From the NCBI GenBank assembly GCA_905478765.1, contig CAJQJY010000005.1:1-64000 (forward strand): a DNA stretch of 64,000 nucleotides, written 5' to 3'. Each line of letters opens with the position of its first letter. Position 1 is the first letter of the stretch. Position numbers and translations under genes: made by a program. The notes beneath the pieces are model-generated. The model was not told the DNA's origin. It saw only the letters and a list, made by a program, of their open reading frames with translations, and did no database searches. Below are positions 44,088 through 51,972 of the stretch, one piece after another. This stretch comes from an uncultured Flavobacteriales bacterium. GTDB lineage: Bacteria > Bacteroidota > Bacteroidia > Flavobacteriales > BACL11.

Positions 44088-45058
44088 TGCACAAGTAAAT
44101 TACACCCTCTAACATCAGCATTATTGAACCTTCCTAAAACTGAAAAGCTACCATCATCAAAAGTTCTTCCTAAATCCTGTGTAGCAATAAACGGACAAGA
44201 ATAAATATTCGCCAAATCAATTACATTTATACCTCCTGTTTTATTGCTAATTATTGATAGCGGATCATTTATATCTCTTGTTAATATTTTCATCCATGGA
44301 GGAGTTTTAAAAATATTATTTCCTTTTGAGTATCCTTGTGATAAAAGCTCAGTCATACCATATTCCGAATGTATGTTTTCAGCAGCAAATGAATGCTTTA
44401 ATATACTGTGGATTTCTTCTTTTAGCAGTTCTTTTCTTTGCCCTTTCATTCCCCCAGTTTCCATTATAATGATGTGTTCTAATTTCAGAGGAAACACTTC
44501 TGCTAAATCAAGTAAAGCATAAGTTACCCCAAACAATATTGTTTTTTGTTTTTTGCTTTCTAATTCCTTTAAGGTAGTGGCTAATTCCTCATAATTATTG
44601 AGATAGTAATTGCTTTGTGGATGCTTGCTTTTTTTTATTAAATCATCAACCATATAAATGAGTGATGAGTCTTCTCTTTCTTTATATGATGGGAGTAAAG
44701 CAAGTATGCAATAGTCAGTAATATCGCCATAAAAAAGTTGAAATGCTTTTTGATAAGAACTTTTATACAGCTCAATATTGCTTACTAAATGTTGGCTTTG
44801 CTCTCCTGTACTACCGCTACTTAAAAATATTTCTTCAATTGCTTGCCCTTGGCAGATGATTTGTTCTGTCTTAAAAAATTCTACAGGTAAAAATGGAATT
44901 TCATTTATATTTTCAGGGTGTTTTCCCCTTAATATAAGTGCAGCATAAGCAGCATAAGTTAGGTTGTTCTCCATTTGAAAGTCAAATATTTCCAATGCTA
45001 ACTTTTCAAAAGTTGCATCATTTGTGCAATTAAATATTTTATTTATAAATGTATTCAA
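44084..45058 (-). CDS. LuxE-like acyl-protein synthetase/acyltransferase
   Basis: 324 residues. LPVEFFKTEQIICQGQAIEEIFLSSGSTGEQSQHL matches the nucleotide-binding part of the LuxE family, with FAAENIHSEYGMTELLSQGYS and ATQDLGRTFDDGSFSVLGRFNNADVRGC toward the end, as in adenylating enzymes. It should activate a carboxylic acid as acyl-AMP. No luciferase or LuxC/LuxD genes are present, so bioluminescence is not implied. The acid substrate is unknown. It starts an operon with GNAT and a broken hydrolase. Confidence 0.85.
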   Translation of the reverse strand: MNTFINKIFNCTNDATFEKLALEIFDFQMENNLTYAAYAALILRGKHPENINEIPFLPVEFFKTEQIICQGQAIEEIFLSSGSTGEQSQHLVSNIELYKSSYQKAFQLFYGDITDYCILALLPSYKEREDSSLIYMVDDLIKKSKHPQSNYYLNNYEELATTLKELESKKQKTILFGVTYALLDLAEVFPLKLEHIIIMETGGMKGQRKELLKEEIHSILKHSFAAENIHSEYGMTELLSQGYSKGNNIFKTPPWMKILTRDINDPLSIISNKTGGINVIDLANIYSCPFIATQDLGRTFDDGSFSVLGRFNNADVRGCNLLVQ

Positions 45059-45078
45059 TTTATTAGTTGCTTAAAATT

Positions 45079-45095
45079 CAAAAGTACTATTTTTA
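45079..45095. promoter_or_regulatory. Overlapping divergent -7 elements, LuxE operon / DUF4399
   Basis: Minus-strand TACTTTTG (45079-45086) is an exact match for the LuxE operon, 20 bases before its ATG. Plus-strand TATTTTTA (45088-45095), one mismatch, lies 15 bases before the DUF4399 ATG. They are one base apart, back to back. Confidence 0.45.
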
Positions 45096-45110
45096 CGTTA
45101 AATTAAAATT

Positions 45111-45542
45111 ATGAAAACATTAAATAAAACAACACTAATAATCTTGCTTTTTACTATTGTAATGAGCGCTTGCCAATCTAATACTTCTACTGAAAGTAAA
45201 ACAGTAAATGAGCCATCAGTATTTTTTAAAAACATGCAAAATGGGGCTATTCTATCTTCTCCTTTTTTAGTAGAAATGGGGGTAGAGGGCATGGAGGTTG
45301 AAGCTGCAGGTGAAATTAATGCTTTAAAAGGGCATCATCATATTATTATAAATTCTGATTTTATTGCTGACGGTGATATTGTGCCTGCTAATGCTCAGCA
45401 TATCCATTTCGGATTAGGTCAAATTGAAACTACCTTGGATTTAGATGCAGGAAATTATTCTTTAACACTACAGTTTGCGGATGGAATGCATCAGTCTTAT
45501 GGTGAAGGAATGAGTAAAACCATAAATGTAACAGTTCGATAA
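45111..45542 (+). CDS. DUF4399 lipoprotein
   Basis: 143 residues. Lipobox signal (TIVMSACQS, Cys near 21), then a beta-sandwich with GHHHIIINSDF and HIHFGLGQIETTLDLDAGNYSLTLQFADGMHQSYG, the His-rich strands typical of DUF4399. The histidines could bind a metal such as copper, but no role is proven. It is anchored to a membrane on the periplasmic or outer face. Confidence 0.87.
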   Translation: MKTLNKTTLIILLFTIVMSACQSNTSTESKTVNEPSVFFKNMQNGAILSSPFLVEMGVEGMEVEAAGEINALKGHHHIIINSDFIADGDIVPANAQHIHFGLGQIETTLDLDAGNYSLTLQFADGMHQSYGEGMSKTINVTVR

Positions 45543-45566
45543 TAATAAGAACTAATTAGTGAAACA

Positions 45567-45603
45567 ATAAAAAAGGCGACTTAATTTGGAATCGCCTTTT
45601 TTA
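45567..45603. terminator. Bidirectional terminator, DUF4399 / porin
   Basis: AAAAAAGGCGA with TCGCCTTTTTT around a 12-base loop. The flanking A and T tracts serve both converging genes. Confidence 0.8.
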
Positions 45604-45620
45604 TTAGTTATCGTTAATTT

Positions 45621-46586
45621 CTAGAATTTGTATTCTAAATTTATGTATAGAGTATTTTCAGTTTCAGATCCATCTGCAGCATCTGCCCATGATTGCATGT
45701 TTAATGCAAGAGTTACTCCTTTTGTCATTTGTCTTTCTATACCATAAATTGTATATGAACCTTTATTAGCGGTTTCTGTAGCATCGTCGTATCTAGCAAA
45801 TAACGTATAATCTTCATTTAATTTGTAAGTCCCATAAATCGATATTAAACTTTCTTCTTCATCTGCTATAATATTATCTGCGTTTTGCATCAAACTTGCT
45901 TCATAACCAAGTGAAAAATTTGTTCCAGAATATGCAATGCTAGCAGTAGAAATATATTGAGAATCGGTTGAATCAGTATAAGTGTTTCTAGGAGATATAT
46001 CTTGGTGTAATCTTAAACCTAATTTAGTGCTTATTGTATAAGTAATTCCTAAACCACCTCTAAATAATCCATTAGATGCCTGTGTTTTTTTATACCCTTC
46101 TCCATTTAAAACTTGCGCATCTAAGCTAATATTATCAGATAATTTATAATCTACCGTTAGGCCAAGATCTGCAGCATTCGCCCATTTATATTTATCTTGC
46201 GCAGATTTTTCAATATATCTTCTTCCCCAAGATTTTTCCATAAATTTAAAATTCTTTGTACCTACCATACCCGAGTTAAGAGTTAATTTGTCTGAAGCCC
46301 TCCATTTTAGAGATGCGATTTTTAGGAATGCGGTGTAAGCGCTTCCGCTACTATTACTACCTACATCAAATGTTATTTTTGTAGAGAATTTTTCATCTAT
46401 ATTGTATGAGTATCCTAAATATGCTCTTTTTAGTTCAAATTCTTTAAATGCTTGTTCTCCTTCTTCAGTAGATATGTCATAATTGAAGTTAGAGAAAATT
46501 TTGACCGAAGGAGTCCCTTCTTGTGCACTTACATTTAACGACATAATAAATGCAGTGCTTAGTAATAAAATTGTTTTTTTCATCAT
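45621..46586 (-). CDS. OprO/OprP-type porin
   Basis: 321 residues. Signal peptide (KKTILLLSTAFIMSLNVSAQ), then about 16 amphipathic strands (FELKRAYLGYSYNIDEKFSTKITFDVG at the start, ENTLYINLEYKF at the end), matching phosphate-selective porin O/P-like proteins. It lies 88 bases after the PiT transporter gene on the same strand, beside phoBR, so phosphate passage over the outer membrane is the likely role. Selectivity for phosphate cannot be read from sequence alone. Confidence 0.82.
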   Translation of the reverse strand: MMKKTILLLSTAFIMSLNVSAQEGTPSVKIFSNFNYDISTEEGEQAFKEFELKRAYLGYSYNIDEKFSTKITFDVGSNSSGSAYTAFLKIASLKWRASDKLTLNSGMVGTKNFKFMEKSWGRRYIEKSAQDKYKWANAADLGLTVDYKLSDNISLDAQVLNGEGYKKTQASNGLFRGGLGITYTISTKLGLRLHQDISPRNTYTDSTDSQYISTASIAYSGTNFSLGYEASLMQNADNIIADEEESLISIYGTYKLNEDYTLFARYDDATETANKGSYTIYGIERQMTKGVTLALNMQSWADAADGSETENTLYINLEYKF

Positions 46587-46674
46587 AGTATAAAATTTGG
46601 TTATTATTTTTCAGAAAAAATAATATGTTTGAATAGATTTCATGTTAATTTAATATCAATAAATCGTATTGGTG

Positions 46675-47817
46675 TTATAGCCCTAGTCTGCTAAAGAATT
46701 TTACAATACCTTGAACAAATTGTTCAGGCATTTCTGTTAACATTAAGTCTACTGTTAATTGGTCGTTAACACCGATTGCAATTGCAATAGAAATAACAAG
46801 ACCTAGAATTGCATAACTAGCATCTTTTAATCCAAGTCTTATAGAAGCCCATAGTGTATTATCAGAGGTTCTCATAATTGACATTCCTATTTCTCTACCT
46901 GCAAGTAATCCAATAAACACCCACGTAGTACTCATAGGGACATTAGAGTATAACTTAAAGTAAAATAAGATGACACAATAAATTAAGTCAATTAAAGTAG
47001 CAAATCTTACATCTGTAACTACTGATTTTTCAGTAACAATCTTTTGTATTCTTCCTCCTTTATAATAAAGTAATAATCCTAATCCTATTACAACAATTGA
47101 TGTAAAACCAATAAACTCTGCGGTGTTTAGGCTTCTTGGTAAGTATACTGCAATATTAGCAGCATCTTGCATCAGCCAAACTGACCAAAGTGTACCTGAA
47201 GTAATCCATTGTGCAATTGTCCATCCAAATTTCGCTTTTCCTGTAAAATACTTTTTAGATGCCTTAGCAACTATCATAAAAAAGATAAGTCCCATTATTA
47301 AGGAAAGTATATATCCACTCATACTCTTTGCAAGCACACCTCCTACGGCTGCAGGTGTGGCGGCAAATGAAGTAAGTAATATAAATGTAGTGGATACTGG
47401 CATTCTTAATCGCGTAAGAATTAGTAAGAATATTGGTGCGGCAATTTGCAGGAAATGAAATTCCGTAGGGGCTATTTCAAATCCTTTAGATGTTAATCTT
47501 CCGTGTGAAACATCTCCACCAAGAGTTACCCAACTAAATAGCATGGTAAAGAAAAATATTCCTCCAATGAAAATCCAAAGCACCCACCATTTCTTATCTT
47601 GGTTTGATGCGATAAAAGTTCCAATAGTTTGTATACTATCATTTGCAATTGCAGCATATGCTGCAAAAATAAACCCAACCCACATTGCATACTGAGGATA
47701 GGGCGTAGCAAACATTGCAAGTAAAAATGAGCAAATTATAAATAATAGAAAATTGTGTTCAGTTTTAGGAAACCAAACTGTTGCTGGAAAACTAAAAGCT
47801 TTAATAAGTTTTTTCAT
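46675..47817 (-). CDS. Inorganic phosphate transporter, PiT family
   Basis: 380 residues, ten or so membrane helices. The PHO4 signature AND appears in AAYAAIANDSIQTIGTFIAS, and the second repeat holds YSNVPMSTTWVFIGLLAGREIGM. It imports phosphate, probably as a metal-phosphate complex, coupled to cations. Divergent phoBR and the downstream porin make a phosphate locus. A 29-codon ORF immediately upstream (24 bases) seems to be co-transcribed. Confidence 0.9.
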   Translation of the reverse strand: MKKLIKAFSFPATVWFPKTEHNFLLFIICSFLLAMFATPYPQYAMWVGFIFAAYAAIANDSIQTIGTFIASNQDKKWWVLWIFIGGIFFFTMLFSWVTLGGDVSHGRLTSKGFEIAPTEFHFLQIAAPIFLLILTRLRMPVSTTFILLTSFAATPAAVGGVLAKSMSGYILSLIMGLIFFMIVAKASKKYFTGKAKFGWTIAQWITSGTLWSVWLMQDAANIAVYLPRSLNTAEFIGFTSIVVIGLGLLLYYKGGRIQKIVTEKSVVTDVRFATLIDLIYCVILFYFKLYSNVPMSTTWVFIGLLAGREIGMSIMRTSDNTLWASIRLGLKDASYAILGLVISIAIAIGVNDQLTVDLMLTEMPEQFVQGIVKFFSRLGL

Positions 47818-47840
47818 AGCGTGTTATGGAAGTAGATTTT

Positions 47841-47930
47841 TTAAACAGCTGCGAAAAAAACAGTTATCATAATTGCTAAGTAAACTACTGCTGATAAATC
47901 TAGTGGTTGTGTGTTTGTTGTGTTGTTCAT
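47841..47930 (-). CDS. 29-residue single-helix membrane peptide upstream of PiT (not in ORF track)
   Basis: Reading MNNTTNTQPLDLSAVVYLAIMITVFFAAV: a polar Asn/Thr N-terminus and one hydrophobic helix. It has the A-rich pre-start context usual in this window (ACTAATCAAA before ATG) and lies on the same strand as the PiT gene, ending 24 bases before it. It could be a small subunit or regulator of the transporter, or a leader peptide. I cannot exclude a chance ORF. Confidence 0.5.
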   Translation of the reverse strand: MNNTTNTQPLDLSAVVYLAIMITVFFAAV

Positions 47931-47972
47931 TTTGATTAGTTTTTATTTGATGCAAATGTGAAAATAGAATTT

Positions 47973-48029
47973 AGTTAAAGAGTTAATTAAACATTATCCT
48001 AATGTTAAGGAATTGTTAATTTTTGTTAT
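47973..48029. promoter_or_regulatory. Candidate Pho box: TGTTAA repeats at about 11-base spacing
   Basis: On the plus strand TGTTAA at 48003, TGTTAA at 48014 and TGTTAT at 48024 are spaced 11 and 10 bases apart. AGTTAA at 47981 (two turns away) and 47973 extend the series. On the other strand this is TTAACA-N5-TTAACA, the form known for PhoP boxes of Bacillus. It lies in the 394-base gap between the PiT operon and phoB, where a PhoB target is expected. The rest of the gap shows only the small ORF and the phoB promoter. Confidence 0.45.
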
Positions 48030-48190
48030 TAGTATTATATTCAATTATTTATATGACGTAATATTTTTTATTTTGCAAATATGTATTATAACAGCTATCT
48101 AATAGAAAACATATGTTATGTATTTGTTAATTTATTGATCATTTGAAGTTAATTAATAAAATAAAGCTATTCTAACCTTTTTATCTTTTA

Positions 48191-48198
48191 TACTTTTG
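48191..48198 (+). promoter_or_regulatory. -7 element of phoBR
   Basis: TACTTTTG matches TAnnTTTG, 13 bases before the phoB ATG. Confidence 0.55.
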
Positions 48199-48211
48199 TA
48201 AAAAAATAAAT

Positions 48212-48880
48212 ATGAGTCAAAAAATTTTATTAGTAGACGATGAGGAGGATATTTTAGAGTTTTTATCTTATAACCTAATAAAAGATGGATTTGAAATACT
48301 TACTGCAAATAATGGTGCAAAAGGATTAGCATTAGCAAAAAAGCATAAGCCAGATTTAGTTATTTTAGATGTAATGATGCCAGAGATGGATGGTGTTGAT
48401 GTATGTCAAAGGATAAGAGAATTACCTGAGTTAGATGAAACACTTGTATTATTTTTATCTGCAAGAGCTGAGGATTATTCTGAGTTAGCAGGTTTTAGTG
48501 CAGGCGCTGATGATTATATTACTAAGCCAATAAAACCTAAATTACTAATTAGTAGGGTTAACGCTATTTTAAGAAGAAAAAGTAGAAATAAAGCTGTAAA
48601 TAGCATAAAAGTTGGAGGAATTGAAATTGATCAAGAAAAACACACTATTTCTTGTAATGGTGAGTTTATTTCTTTGGCTAGAAAAGAATTTAAGTTATTA
48701 TTTTACTTAATGACTATACCTGCTAAGGTTTTCACTAGACAAGAGATAATTAATGAGGTTTGGAAGGATGCAATAGTTGGAGATAGAACTATTGATGTTC
48801 ATATTAGAAAAATAAGGGAGAAGATTGGAGATAATCATATTAAAACAGTAAAAGGAGTAGGATATAAATTTGATATATAA
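48212..48880 (+). CDS. phoB: OmpR-family response regulator, PhoB-like
   Basis: 222 residues. Receiver domain with KILLVDDEEDI (acidic pocket), LVILDVMMPEMDG (phospho-Asp) and DYITKPIKP (Lys); winged-helix domain with GDRTIDVHIRKIREKIG and TVKGVGYKF. It is directly coupled to a histidine kinase. The phosphate genes on the other side support a PhoB role, though the name rests on context and general similarity. Confidence 0.88.
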   Translation: MSQKILLVDDEEDILEFLSYNLIKDGFEILTANNGAKGLALAKKHKPDLVILDVMMPEMDGVDVCQRIRELPELDETLVLFLSARAEDYSELAGFSAGADDYITKPIKPKLLISRVNAILRRKSRNKAVNSIKVGGIEIDQEKHTISCNGEFISLARKEFKLLFYLMTIPAKVFTRQEIINEVWKDAIVGDRTIDVHIRKIREKIGDNHIKTVKGVGYKFDI

Positions 48881-49884
48881 TGCGATTTAATACACCAATA
48901 AAAATATCATTATTCTTAAGTGCGGTACTTTTTGTTTTAGCAGGAAGTTTATTTTATGTAGCATCAGGAACTGAGTATTTTCTTTTAAGTTTAGTTTTAT
49001 TCTTTTGGTTTTCAGTTGTATTAATTTATCAAGTTGTAAAACTATATATACATAGTAAGATTAGTGTTATATATAAAAATATCTATAAGCACAAAGGCGT
49101 TACAAGGTTTGTAGATGTAGATGTTGATTCAGTAGAAAAAGAAGTTGAAAATTGGGCAATACAGAAAGAAAATGAAATTCTGCAAATGAAAGCATCAGAA
49201 ACTTATAGAAGAGAATTTATTGGTAATGTTTCACATGAGCTAAAAACACCAATTTTTAATATACAAGGATATATTCTTACACTTTTAGATGGAGGCTTAT
49301 TTGATGAAGAGGTAAACATGAAATACTTGAAAAGAACTAGTAAGAGTGTTGATAGAATGATTAATATTGTAGATGATTTAGAGGTTATTACCAGATTGGA
49401 AACAGAAGAAACGCAATTAGAGATAGGGGAATTTAATATTGTTGAGTTAGCAAAAGATGTGCTTGATCAGTTAGAATTAAAAGCAAATGAGTCAAAAATT
49501 GAATTGTCGATTCAGAAAGAAATACTTGGAGAGTTTGTTTTAGGAGATATTGATAAAATTCAGCAAGTTTTTGCAAATCTAGTTAGCAACTCTATTAAAT
49601 ATGGGAAAGAGGGTGGTCGCACTGAAGTAAGGTTTTTTGACATGAATGAGAATATTTTAATAGAGATTGCTGACGATGGTATCGGTATTAGTGAGATGGA
49701 TCTTCCTAGGCTTTTTGAAAGGTTTTATAGAGTAGATAAAAACAGGTCTAGAAAAATTGGAGGTACAGGATTAGGTTTAGCAATTGTAAAACATATTATT
49801 GAAGCTCATAATCAGACAATTAATGTTAGAAGTACTGTTGATGTTGGATCTACTTTTTCTTTTATTCTAGAAAAGGCAAAATAG
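48880..49884 (+). CDS. phoR: Sensor histidine kinase, PhoR-like
   Basis: 334 residues. Two membrane helices (about 7-25 and 29-51) with almost no periplasmic loop, a short linker, HisKA with EFIGNVSHELKTPIFNIQGYI (phospho-His), and HATPase_c with NLVSNSIKYGKEGG, DDGIGISEMDLPRLFERFYR and GGTGLGLAIVKHI. The lack of a periplasmic sensor domain suggests sensing through a transporter partner, as with PhoR and Pst/PiT systems. The start overlaps the phoB stop by one base. The 3' end overlaps the convergent glycosyltransferase by 18 bases. Confidence 0.88.
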   Translation: MRFNTPIKISLFLSAVLFVLAGSLFYVASGTEYFLLSLVLFFWFSVVLIYQVVKLYIHSKISVIYKNIYKHKGVTRFVDVDVDSVEKEVENWAIQKENEILQMKASETYRREFIGNVSHELKTPIFNIQGYILTLLDGGLFDEEVNMKYLKRTSKSVDRMINIVDDLEVITRLETEETQLEIGEFNIVELAKDVLDQLELKANESKIELSIQKEILGEFVLGDIDKIQQVFANLVSNSIKYGKEGGRTEVRFFDMNENILIEIADDGIGISEMDLPRLFERFYRVDKNRSRKIGGTGLGLAIVKHIIEAHNQTINVRSTVDVGSTFSFILEKAK

Positions 49885-50916
49885 TTCTTCCCAATTTGTT
49901 GTAGTTTGTTTTAAGGCAACAAAACCTGAGTATTTTTTACTTTCAGTTATTGCTTTTTCAAAATCAAAATCAGCTTGTTTTTGTGAGTAACAAATTCTAT
50001 TCTGATGAAAATTACCAGCTAGATACTCTTGCTCGGTTTGTCCTGGTGTTGGAATGAAAAATGCCTTTTTCTCAAGTTTCGCTAAATCCATAACTGTAGA
50101 ATACCCAGGCCTGCAAATAATAAGTTCAGATTGTGTAATGGCTGTATTTAATTCAGTTGCGCTCATATGAGAATGAACACTTAAATTCCCCATGGTTTCA
50201 TTTGTATCTATCTCAGGTTTCCCAAGTACAATTAATGATTTTTCTTTTCTGTATTTTAAAGCTTTTATCAAACCTTCTTCAAGTATTGTTCTTTGGGGTT
50301 CTGGCCCAGAAACAATTGCTAAGAAATCATATTTTTTCTTTTTATCTGCTTTCTCAAAACGAGATTGAACTCCTATATATGAGGTCTTGTTGGGTAGATT
50401 ATCAGGTTTTGATAATTCTCCAGCCAAGCTATTTTCATCATCATCCATCACCCAACAAGCATCAAATTTATTAATGTATTTGTAATTATAATTTTGAATA
50501 CTTTTAGAAAAGTAAGGACTTTGTATTTTAAGTTGATGAGTGATAAAAGCAGTTGGTACTTTATTGGAATACAGCCCATATCTGTTGTCTGATATTACAC
50601 CATGAATATTGTAATCTTCAATAATTTGATTTAACATTGCATGTTCTTTTTTAATACCTACAATTAATTTAGGAAGTTGCAAAAGCATACTAATACTCAT
50701 GGGAAAATACTTAGGGTATTTAACGTTGTATCCTGAAAAACGAATCATTTCTAAGTCAGTAAACTCTGTGCTTAAAAGATGCATAGGCCTGCCATCAGCT
50801 GCAATAATTACTTCATAATTATGTGAAATTAGTTGTTTTATTATTGGTATGCATCTTGTAGCATGCCCAATTCCCCAATCAAGTGGAGCAACTAATATTC
50901 GTTTTTTTGATTTCAC
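49867..50916 (-). CDS. MurG-like (GT28-type) glycosyltransferase
   Basis: 349 residues, GTG start. RILVAPLDWGIGHATRCIPII is the acceptor-domain start, and the C-terminal nucleotide-sugar domain has SELIICRPGYSTVMDLAKLEKKAFFIPTPGQTEQEYLA, as in MurG and related UDP-sugar transferases. It is not MurG itself: the N-terminal Gly-rich loop differs and there is no cell-wall cluster around. It is probably a lipid or LPS glycosyltransferase. The -7 element is 4 bases upstream of the GTG. Confidence 0.83.
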   Translation of the reverse strand: MKSKKRILVAPLDWGIGHATRCIPIIKQLISHNYEVIIAADGRPMHLLSTEFTDLEMIRFSGYNVKYPKYFPMSISMLLQLPKLIVGIKKEHAMLNQIIEDYNIHGVISDNRYGLYSNKVPTAFITHQLKIQSPYFSKSIQNYNYKYINKFDACWVMDDDENSLAGELSKPDNLPNKTSYIGVQSRFEKADKKKKYDFLAIVSGPEPQRTILEEGLIKALKYRKEKSLIVLGKPEIDTNETMGNLSVHSHMSATELNTAITQSELIICRPGYSTVMDLAKLEKKAFFIPTPGQTEQEYLAGNFHQNRICYSQKQADFDFEKAITESKKYSGFVALKQTTTNWEELFCLF

Positions 50917-50920
50917 AGGC

Positions 50921-50948
50921 CAAAAATACTTAAAACAAAGTATTTTTG
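50921..50948. promoter_or_regulatory. Symmetric divergent promoter, glycosyltransferase / trmB
   Basis: CAAAAATAC and GTATTTTTG form a perfect 9-bp inverted repeat with a 10-base spacer. Each arm is a TAnnTTTG element facing outward: minus strand 50921-50928, plus strand 50941-50948. The minus element leaves no room for a leader; the plus element gives roughly 10 bases to the TTG of trmB. Confidence 0.55.
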
Positions 50949-50964
50949 CATAAAAATTTTAGTT

Positions 50965-51633
50965 TTGGCAAAAAATAAGTTAAGAAAATTCGGGCAGATG
51001 AAGGATTACCCTCATGTTGAGGAGCCTACTTTGGAGGAGATGAAAGAAGGATTTCATTTAAAAGGAAAATGGTCCAAAGAGTTTTTCAAAAATGACAATC
51101 CTATAGTGTTGGAGCTTGGTTGTGGTATGGGTGAGTATAGTGTAGGTTTAGCTGATAAATGCCCAGATAAAAACTTTTTGGGTGTTGATATAAAGGGCGC
51201 TAGAATTTGGCAAGGAGCTACTGATTCCTTAGAAAAAGACATGAAGAATGTCGGTTTTTTAAGAATCAGGATTGATTGGATTGAAAGTTGTTTTGAAGAG
51301 GGGGAGGTTGACGAGATATGGATTACTTTTCCTGATCCTCAAATGAAAAAAAGAAGAGAGACTAAGCGTTTAACTCATCCCGGATTTTTAAAAAGATATA
51401 AGTATATATTGAAAGAAGATGCTCCTATTCATTTAAAAACAGATAGTCAATTTTTACATGGTTTTACCTTAGGAGTTATCACTGGTAAAGGTCATAAATT
51501 GGAGGATAGTACTAATGATTTATATGGTTCGCCAATGTTAAGGGAACACATGGAAATCAAAACCCATTACGAGCAAATCTATTTAGACAAAGGAATACCG
51601 ATTACTTATTTAAGATTCAAACTTGCAAGATAA
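50965..51633 (+). CDS. trmB: tRNA (guanine-N7)-methyltransferase
   Basis: 222 residues. The SAM-binding ENDNPIVLELGCGMGEY-type motif appears as NPIVLELGCGMGEYSVGLA, then NFLGVDIKGARIW, IWITFPDPQMKKRRETKRLTHP and the C-terminal GIPITYLRF. It forms m7G46 in tRNA. The start is TTG 50965: the residues KNKLRKFGQMKDYP match family N-termini, so the later ATG (50998) would remove conserved sequence. Confidence 0.93.
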   Translation: MAKNKLRKFGQMKDYPHVEEPTLEEMKEGFHLKGKWSKEFFKNDNPIVLELGCGMGEYSVGLADKCPDKNFLGVDIKGARIWQGATDSLEKDMKNVGFLRIRIDWIESCFEEGEVDEIWITFPDPQMKKRRETKRLTHPGFLKRYKYILKEDAPIHLKTDSQFLHGFTLGVITGKGHKLEDSTNDLYGSPMLREHMEIKTHYEQIYLDKGIPITYLRFKLAR

Positions 51634-51933
51634 TTTCTTTCATAAAGTTTGTGGGATTGTTCTCCAGATCCCTGAAGGGAAAGTTTGTACTTATGGAGTT
51701 ATTGCAAAATATTTGAGCAGTGCAAAATCTGCTAGAATGGTAGGTTGGACTTTTAATAAATCCCCAAGTGATGTGCCTGCTCATAGGGTGGTGAATAAGC
51801 AAGGTTTACTTACATGAAAAATGCATTTTGACGGCATTACTTTAATGCAAGATTTATAGAAAATGAAGGAGTTGAAATTAAAGACAACCAAATAATTGAT
51901 TTAGAAAAATATTTATGGGAGCCTAAAAACTAA
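51623..51933 (+). pseudogene. Alkyltransferase-like (ATL/MGMT family) gene, broken by a stop and a frameshift
   Basis: The first 64 codons (IPEGKVCTYGVIAKYLSSAK, VPAHRVVNKQGLLT) encode most of a small MGMT-like protein. The position of the alkyl-accepting Cys (PCHRV) holds Ala (PAHRV), so it is an ATL-type damage-binding protein and not an active transferase. At 51815 a TGA replaces an expected Gly codon (LLT-stop-KMHF). After ITLMQD a one-base loss shifts the frame, and the rest reads IENEGVEIKDNQIIDLEKYLWEPKN to a stop at 51931. Two lesions argue against a sequencing error. It overlaps trmB by 11 bases. Confidence 0.8.
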
Positions 51934-51945
51934 AATCTAACTTCC

Positions 51946-51953
51946 TATCTTTG
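51946..51953 (+). promoter_or_regulatory. -7 element of mrp-nifU operon
   Basis: TATCTTTG, exact TAnnTTTG match, 19 bases upstream of the mrp ATG. Confidence 0.55.
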
Positions 51954-51972
51954 CATTCCAAAATTTTAAAGA

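Noticed and set aside
44084-45058. Bioluminescence locus suggested by LuxE similarity
   Set aside because: No luxA, luxB, luxC or luxD in the window; LuxE-type domains occur in other pathways.
50960-50967. Second TAnnTTTG (TAGTTTTG) at the trmB start
   Set aside because: It overlaps the TTG start codon itself; the conserved N-terminal residues require transcription from the upstream TATTTTTG.
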